Shown piece after piece: positions 59,316 to 64,000 of a DNA stretch of 64,000 bases. The DNA is from Pedobacter sp. PAMC26386 (lineage in GTDB: Bacteria; Bacteroidota; Bacteroidia; Sphingobacteriales; Sphingobacteriaceae). Under the pieces are notes generated by a model that worked only from the letters and a program-made list of their open reading frames with translations, was not told where the DNA came from and ran no database searches. A program made the position numbers and the translations under genes. Each line of letters begins with the position of its first letter. Position 1 is the stretch's first letter. Where the stretch lies: the NCBI GenBank assembly GCA_014302835.1, contig CP060294.1, positions 3,869,067 through 3,933,066 on the forward strand, given 5' to 3'.

Positions 59316-60083
59316 ATGGATAAAACGAATACCATTATCAGTGTCCGTAATCTGGTAAAAAACTATGCCGATTTCGCAGCAGTGAAAGGCATTAGTTTCG
59401 ATGTTTACGAAAATGAAATTTTCGGACTACTTGGCCCTAACGGTGCGGGAAAAACCACTACTTTAGAAATTATCGAAACACTTCGTAAAAAAACTTCTGG
59501 AGAAATCACAGTAGACGGACTTTCTGTCGATAAGGATGCCATTGAAATCAAACAGATTATCGGCGTACAATTACAAGCAGCCGGTTATTATCCAAACCTA
59601 AACCTCATAGAGCTGATGGAGCTTTTTGCCGGTTTATACGGCGTGAACATCAAACCGATGGAAATGCTGGAAAAGGTAAATCTTCAGGATAAAGCAAAAG
59701 CAAAATACAAAGCCCTTTCTGGTGGACAGAAACAACGTTTTTCTATCGCAACCACTTTATTGAATTCCCCTAAAATCATTTTCCTGGATGAGCCAACCAC
59801 GGGATTAGACCCCCAGGCCCGCCGTAATTTATGGGATCTGATTATCGACATCCGGAACAATGGTACAACTGTCATGCTCACCACCCATTACATGGATGAA
59901 GCAGAGCAGTTATGTGACCGTGTTGCTTTTGTAGAAAACGGAGAAATCATTGCGCTGGATACCCCTGACAATTTAATTGATCAGCTAATCAGCAGTGGAT
60001 TCGAAAGAAAAAAAGAAGTTAAAAAAGCGAACCTAGAAGATGTATTTATCAATCTTACAGGCCAGGAATGGCGCGAAGGCTAA
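59316..60083 (+). CDS. ABC transporter ATP-binding protein (ABC-2 type exporter)
   Basis: A 255-residue ATPase: Walker A LLGPNGAGKTTTLE, Q-loop IIGVQLQ, signature LSGGQKQRFSIA, Walker B KIIFLDEPTTGLDPQARR, H-loop TTHYMDE. The ATG at 59316 is used; an upstream TTG lies within the carA terminator. A near-consensus box TACATTTA ends 4 bases before the ATG, which suggests a leaderless mRNA. Pairs with the permease gene that starts directly after its stop. Confidence 0.93.
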   Translation: MDKTNTIISVRNLVKNYADFAAVKGISFDVYENEIFGLLGPNGAGKTTTLEIIETLRKKTSGEITVDGLSVDKDAIEIKQIIGVQLQAAGYYPNLNLIELMELFAGLYGVNIKPMEMLEKVNLQDKAKAKYKALSGGQKQRFSIATTLLNSPKIIFLDEPTTGLDPQARRNLWDLIIDIRNNGTTVMLTTHYMDEAEQLCDRVAFVENGEIIALDTPDNLIDQLISSGFERKKEVKKANLEDVFINLTGQEWREG

Positions 60084-61187
60084 ATGAGCTCAAAAATGAA
60101 TAGACAATATAACAATACCAAAGCTACCCTGGCCTTGGCCAAGGCAAGTTTCCGATCAATTACCCGCAGCCCATCGGCTGTAGTTTTCACACTCGCATTT
60201 CCATTGATATTTATTCTTGTCTTTGGCTTTCTGGGTGGCGGAGGTGTAAAACTGGATCTGGCAGTAGCACCCGGATCTGATTTACAAAACCCGGTTATCA
60301 TCGCCCTGCAACATACGCCTGTGATCCATTTAATTACAGATAAAAGTGAGGTTGAAATTCAGCAGCGACTGGAAAAAGGAACGATTGCAGCGGTAATTGA
60401 CGTACGTAAAAACACCGTTGACCAGCCTGCTTATTTAGCCAATGTAAAATATACCTCCGCATCAATGGATAAAGGAAACATCCTGAAATCGATCCTGAAT
60501 AACCTGATGTATACTTTGAATACGAGAGATATAAAGCCATCCGTAGCAGAGTTGAAAGAGAGTACCGTTCATGGCAGAACTTACCGGACTATCGATTTTA
60601 TCCTCCCGGGGCAACTGGGTTTCTCTTTATTGAGTACCGGTGTTTTCGGAACAGCTTTCGTTTTTTTCAGTTTAAGACAAACCCTGGTGATTAAAAGATT
60701 TTTTGCCACACCGGTAAAAAGATCAAGTATTATTCTGGGTGAAGGATTGGCAAGAATCGGCTTCGCATTAATTGGTGCTTTGTTTATCATCCTAATTGGT
60801 CATTTCTTTTTCCACTTCACGCTAATCCATGGCGTTACAACGGTCATCAATATGCTCCTCCTTTCTACCATTGGTGTGATTGTGTTTATGGGCTTTGGTT
60901 TCGTCGTTTCTGGTATAGCTAAAAGTGAAAGTACTATCCCTCCGATCTCAAATATTATTACCTTACCACAATTTTTATTATCTGGGACGTTCTTCTCTAT
61001 AGAGAACTTCCCGAGCTGGCTGCAGCCAATCAGCAGGGCATTGCCGCTTACTTATTTAAACGATGCGATGAGACAAGTTGCTTTTGAAGGTGCCGGACTC
61101 TGGGATGTGAAGCAGCAGATTTTAATTATGGTCATCTGGGGAATAGGAATATACGCGGTAGCGGTGAAGGTATTCAAGTGGGAATAA
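60084..61187 (+). CDS. ABC-2 type transporter permease
   Basis: A 367-residue permease with N-terminal helix (AVVFTLAFPLIFILVFGFLGGGGVKLDLAVAP), a large external loop (~45-180), and five further helices (FSLLSTGVFGTAFVFFSL, RIGFALIGALFIILIGHFFFHFTLIHGV, VIVFMGFGFVVSGIAKSESTIPPISNIITLPQFLLSGTFF, ILIMVIWGIGIYAVAV). It forms the exporter with the ATPase. Substrate unknown. The gene starts immediately after the ATPase stop. Confidence 0.92.
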   Translation: MSSKMNRQYNNTKATLALAKASFRSITRSPSAVVFTLAFPLIFILVFGFLGGGGVKLDLAVAPGSDLQNPVIIALQHTPVIHLITDKSEVEIQQRLEKGTIAAVIDVRKNTVDQPAYLANVKYTSASMDKGNILKSILNNLMYTLNTRDIKPSVAELKESTVHGRTYRTIDFILPGQLGFSLLSTGVFGTAFVFFSLRQTLVIKRFFATPVKRSSIILGEGLARIGFALIGALFIILIGHFFFHFTLIHGVTTVINMLLLSTIGVIVFMGFGFVVSGIAKSESTIPPISNIITLPQFLLSGTFFSIENFPSWLQPISRALPLTYLNDAMRQVAFEGAGLWDVKQQILIMVIWGIGIYAVAVKVFKWE

Positions 61188-61227
61188 AATTATAAACAAA
61201 TCAATCTTAATAGTTTAAATTTTATTT

Positions 61228-61235
61228 TAACTTTG
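61228..61235 (+). promoter_or_regulatory. -7 box of eno
   Basis: TAACTTTG matches TAnnTTTG, 61 bases before the eno ATG. No -33 box with TTG at normal spacing. Confidence 0.5.
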
Positions 61236-61296
61236 ATCATCACCTACTAATTGTAATAAATACACTAAGGAGATAAAAACACTTAAAACAACTAAA

Positions 61297-62589
61297 ATGA
61301 GTTTAATTATTGATGTTCATGCAAGGCAAATCCTCGATTCAAGAGGTAACCCTACTGTTGAAGTAGAAGTAATCACTGAAAATGGCCAAATGGGCCGTGC
61401 TGCTGTACCATCTGGTGCAAGTACTGGTAAACACGAGGCTGTTGAGCTAAGAGACGGAGATAAGAAAGTTTACATGGGCAAAGGTGTATTAAAAGCCGTT
61501 GAAAATGTGAACAAGAAAATAGCTAAAGAACTTCAGGGTATCGATGTTTTTGAGCAAAATCTGATTGACAAGGCGATGATCGACCTTGATGGCTCAGAAA
61601 ACAAAGGAAATTTAGGTGCTAATGCAATCTTAGGTGTTTCTTTAGCCGTAGCTAAAGCAGCAGCAGCAGAAAGCAGACAACCATTATACCGTTATATTGG
61701 TGGTGTAAATGCAAATACATTACCAATTCCAATGATGAACATCTTAAACGGTGGTGCACATGCGGATAACAAAATCGACTTCCAGGAGTTCATGATCATG
61801 CCATTAGGTGCAAGCAGTTTCTCTGAAGCATTACAAATGGGAACTCAGGTATTTCACCACTTGAAAGACGTATTAAAGAAAAAAGGTTATTCAACTAACG
61901 TTGGTGATGAAGGTGGTTTTGCACCAAACATTGGCTCAAACGTTGAAGCAATCGAAACTGTATTAACTGCGATTGAAACTGCTGGTTTCACTCCTGGTAA
62001 AGATATCTGGATCGCTATGGATGCAGCTGCATCTGAAATGTATGATTCAAAAACTCAAACTTACAACTTCCATAAATCATCTGGTGAGAAATTAACTTCT
62101 GACGAAATGGTTAAATATTGGGTTGACTGGGCTAATAAATACCCAATCATCTCTATTGAAGACGGTTTAGATGAAGACGACTGGGCTGCATGGGAATCAT
62201 TAACTTTAGCTATTGGTAACAAAGTGCAGTTAGTGGGTGATGATTTGTTTGTAACTAACGTAAAACGTTTACAACAAGGAATCGATAAAAGCATTGCAAA
62301 CTCTATCCTGGTAAAAGTAAACCAGATCGGAACATTGACAGAAACTATCAACGCAGTATCATTAGCTCAAACTAATGGTTATACATCGGTAATGAGTCAC
62401 CGTTCGGGAGAAACTGAAGATACTACCATTGCTGATTTAGCAGTTGCTTTAAACTGTGGTCAAATCAAAACTGGTTCAGCTTCACGTTCTGACAGAATAG
62501 CAAAATACAATCAGCTATTACGTATTGAAGAAGAATTAGGTTCTGCTGCACGTTTTATTGGTAAAGATTTCAAATTCTTAAAAAAATAG
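61297..62589 (+). CDS. eno: enolase
   Basis: A 430-residue enolase with full motif set: QILDSRGNPTVEVEV, GRAAVPSGASTGKHEAVELRDGD, GGAHADNKIDFQEFMIMPLGA, VGDEGGFAPNI, catalytic Lys in NSILVKVNQIGTLTET and SVMSHRSGETEDTTIADLAVA. It dehydrates 2-phosphoglycerate in glycolysis. Closed by a hairpin at 62609-62642. Confidence 0.98.
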   Translation: MSLIIDVHARQILDSRGNPTVEVEVITENGQMGRAAVPSGASTGKHEAVELRDGDKKVYMGKGVLKAVENVNKKIAKELQGIDVFEQNLIDKAMIDLDGSENKGNLGANAILGVSLAVAKAAAAESRQPLYRYIGGVNANTLPIPMMNILNGGAHADNKIDFQEFMIMPLGASSFSEALQMGTQVFHHLKDVLKKKGYSTNVGDEGGFAPNIGSNVEAIETVLTAIETAGFTPGKDIWIAMDAAASEMYDSKTQTYNFHKSSGEKLTSDEMVKYWVDWANKYPIISIEDGLDEDDWAAWESLTLAIGNKVQLVGDDLFVTNVKRLQQGIDKSIANSILVKVNQIGTLTETINAVSLAQTNGYTSVMSHRSGETEDTTIADLAVALNCGQIKTGSASRSDRIAKYNQLLRIEEELGSAARFIGKDFKFLKK

Positions 62590-62608
62590 TCTGGAACCCA
62601 GATTTAAT

Positions 62609-62642
62609 AAAAAAGCATAGTCGGAAACGGCTATGCTTTTTT
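62609..62642 (+). terminator. terminator after eno
   Basis: Stem AAAAAAGCATAGTC / GGCTATGCTTTTTT around a GGAAAC loop, ending with a T-run. Confidence 0.88.
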
Positions 62643-62655
62643 GCATTTTAATTTA

Positions 62656-62663
62656 TATCTTTG
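62656..62663 (+). promoter_or_regulatory. -7 box directly before a DivIC-type gene
   Basis: TATCTTTG matches TAnnTTTG and ends 5 bases before the ATG at 62669, so the transcript should begin at or near the start codon. Confidence 0.55.
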
Positions 62664-62668
62664 TTTAG

Positions 62669-62968
62669 ATGAACAGATTAATAGAAATCTTTCGCAATAA
62701 ATACTTTCTTTCTGCCGCAGCATTTGTGGTCTGGATGTTATTCTTTGATAAGAATGATATGCTATCACAGTATGAGTACCGCACAGAGGTGCACAAACTA
62801 CAGGAAGAAAAAGATTTCTATGAAAAGCAAATTGCCGAGGTGAAGAAAAATCTGAACGAACTCAATACCAATCTGAATACTGCAGAAAAATTTGCAAGAG
62901 AAAAATACTTCATGAAAAAAGACAATGAAGATGTTTTTGTCATCATTAAAGAAACCAAAAAAGACTAA
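62669..62968 (+). CDS. septum formation initiator (DivIC/FtsB-like)
   Basis: A 99-residue bitopic protein: short basic N-terminus, one membrane helix (~12-25, FLSAAAFVVWMLFFD), then a coiled coil (HKLQEEKDFYEKQIAEVKKNLNELNTNLNTAEKFAREKYFM) with the DivIC-like C-terminal KKDNEDVFVI. It belongs to the FtsB/DivIC family that forms a complex in division. The eno-divIC order is common in Bacteroidota. Overlaps the next convergent gene by 4 bases. Confidence 0.92.
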   Translation: MNRLIEIFRNKYFLSAAAFVVWMLFFDKNDMLSQYEYRTEVHKLQEEKDFYEKQIAEVKKNLNELNTNLNTAEKFAREKYFMKKDNEDVFVIIKETKKD

Positions 62969-63576
62969 TACCCGAATCTGGGCAAAGTCAGCTTATAGCG
63001 TACTACGACTATCCGCAGTGCAAAAATAAATCCGATCACCAATACTTTTGCTACATCCGCTTTCAGGTTAAAGAATAATAAAGTGAAATAAAGGATTCCG
63101 CCAAGAATACAAGCCGTAGCATAGATTTCCTTTTTAAAGATCAAAGGAATTGTATTCAGTAAAGTGTCTCTGATTACCCCACCAAAACAGCCCGTAATGG
63201 TACCCAAGGCGATACAGATTCCGGGGCTCAACCCAAAAGCTATTCCTTTTTGGATTCCCAGGATGGTAAACAGACCAAGCCCCATCGAGTCAAACAGGAA
63301 TAAGGTAACTGTAAACCGCTTTCTGTGACGCTTCAAAACGATGGTTAATAATGAGGTGACCAGAATCAGCAAACAATAGTTTACATCTCTCATCCATTTA
63401 ACAGGTGTATCGCCCAAGAGTAAATCCCTTACCGTACCACCACCTATAGAAGTTACAAAAGCAATAATCAATACACCAAAAGGGTCAAGACGCCGCTGTA
63501 TAGCTGAAAATGAGCCAGAGATCGCAAAAGCGATAGTACCTAAAATTTCTATAATCTGAGAGGTGGTAAATTCCAT
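62965..63576 (-). CDS. TRIC family cation channel (UPF0126)
   Basis: A 203-residue membrane protein with seven predicted helices and the TRIC/UPF0126 glycine motifs FVTSIGGGTVRDLLLGDTPVKWM (residues ~40-62) and ITGCFGGVIRDTLLNTIPLIF (~125-145). Homotrimeric monovalent cation (K+) channel. The internal repeat of two three-helix bundles is visible in these two matching motifs. Convergent with the DivIC-like gene with a 4-base overlap. Confidence 0.92.
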   Translation of the reverse strand: MEFTTSQIIEILGTIAFAISGSFSAIQRRLDPFGVLIIAFVTSIGGGTVRDLLLGDTPVKWMRDVNYCLLILVTSLLTIVLKRHRKRFTVTLFLFDSMGLGLFTILGIQKGIAFGLSPGICIALGTITGCFGGVIRDTLLNTIPLIFKKEIYATACILGGILYFTLLFFNLKADVAKVLVIGFIFALRIVVVRYKLTLPRFGY

Positions 63577-63589
63577 AAATTAACCTTTA

Positions 63590-64000
63590 TTAAAGCGCCG
63601 AATTTCTTTTACGTACAAACCATTCTATACTGAGCAATACTAAAATCAGTACAAATAAACTTTTTAAATTAATCAATTCCTCATACTTACGGTCTTCGTA
63701 ACTCAATGTTTTTAACTGGTTACTTTTAAGGAGGTCATCTTTAATTTTCAAAAGCTGGTCTGGAAGATACAATTTTCCATTGGTCTGACTAGACAACTGA
63801 TATAATAATTGATGGTTTGCGAGTGTCTGCTGAAATTCTGCGGTTAAGGTACTTACAAAAAAGGAACCTTTATCCTGGTAATGCTGAGTACCAAGGGTGG
63901 TATTCGCTACATAACTATAATTGCCCGGAGGCAGAATACCTGCATCTAACTGATACGCGGATTCATACCGGGAAAAAGTAAAATTATAAGTCTTTCCTTT
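63590..64000 (-). CDS. C-terminal part of a large membrane protein, 5' end outside window
   Basis: An open frame runs from the right edge to a stop at 63590; 136 residues are readable. It shows a beta-rich end (TYNFTFSRYESAYQLDAGILPPGNYSYVANTTLG), then a helical part and a single C-terminal membrane helix (LKSLFVLILVLLSIEWFVRKRNSAL). This type of C-terminus is seen in large Bacteroidota membrane proteins next to BatA-like or VWA proteins. Its start is beyond the window, and an internal TTG must not be taken as start. 13 bases upstream of the TRIC gene; same strand. Confidence 0.7.
   Translation of the reverse strand, partial: KGKTYNFTFSRYESAYQLDAGILPPGNYSYVANTTLGTQHYQDKGSFFVSTLTAEFQQTLANHQLLYQLSSQTNGKLYLPDQLLKIKDDLLKSNQLKTLSYEDRKYEELINLKSLFVLILVLLSIEWFVRKRNSAL

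Noticed and set aside
63590..63796. 68-residue separate ORF with TTG start
   Set aside because: Frame stays open to the window edge, so it is the C-terminal end of a larger protein.
1..64000. CRISPR array
   Set aside because: No series of spaced identical repeats was seen; the 23-bp tandem repeats at 6873-6918 have no spacers.

Overview
The window looks like chromosome from a Bacteroidota of the Pedobacter/Sphingobacteriaceae type. Evidence: SusC/SusD pair, many Bacteroidota promoters (TAnnTTTG -7 box, sometimes with a TTTG/TTG -33 box), TssD-type Hcp proteins of the Bacteroidota type VI secretion system, eukaryotic-type NADP isocitrate dehydrogenase, and numerous lipoproteins and TonB-dependent receptors. 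No gene-free stretch exceeds about 300 bases, and no insertion sequence, prophage or CRISPR array was seen.

Layout: 0-3 kb holds a leftward set (GMC flavoenzyme, its Tat/lipoprotein small subunit, S66 carboxypeptidase cut by the window edge). 3-11 kb holds a small membrane protein, an M19 dipeptidase, two near-identical tRNA-Phe loci, and an aldehyde dehydrogenase + DUF779 operon divergent from an AraC regulator with tandem 23-bp repeats between them. 10.8-18.2 kb is housekeeping (Fe-S electron-transfer pair, MBL hydrolase, MtgA, transaldolase, rpsF-rpsR-rplI). 18.2-29.5 kb has outer-membrane proteins, a TonB receptor behind a DtxR-like palindrome, dnaX, icd, and a sorbosone-dehydrogenase-like lipoprotein fused in operon with a second TonB receptor. 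29.5-34 kb has ssb, small unknowns, an MFS exporter and lgt.

34-44.3 kb is the first striking region: a membrane receptor of the 7TM-DISM class whose cytoplasmic output end is the zinc-ribbon plus helix-turn-helix part of an IS1595/ISXO2-type transposase without its DDE catalytic domain. It lies directly upstream of a four-gene polysaccharide utilisation operon (SusC, SusD, GH3, GH30) that resembles beta-1,6-glucan loci, and the promoter region between them carries two copies of a GTAT(C/T)-N5-GTATC direct repeat.

44.3-55.2 kb is the second: an orphan type VI secretion cargo island on the minus strand (two Hcp/TssD, a terminator, VgrG, a metzincin-type protease effector candidate, a lipoprotein, an unknown protein, a DUF4280 PAAR-like tip protein, a 1004-residue effector candidate, a second lipoprotein, a small membrane protein). 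The structural membrane complex, sheath and ATPase genes are not here, so the island must be served from elsewhere. 55.4-64 kb returns to housekeeping (RluA synthase, panB, carA, an ABC-2 exporter, eno, a DivIC/FtsB-like protein, a TRIC channel, and a partial membrane protein at the right edge).
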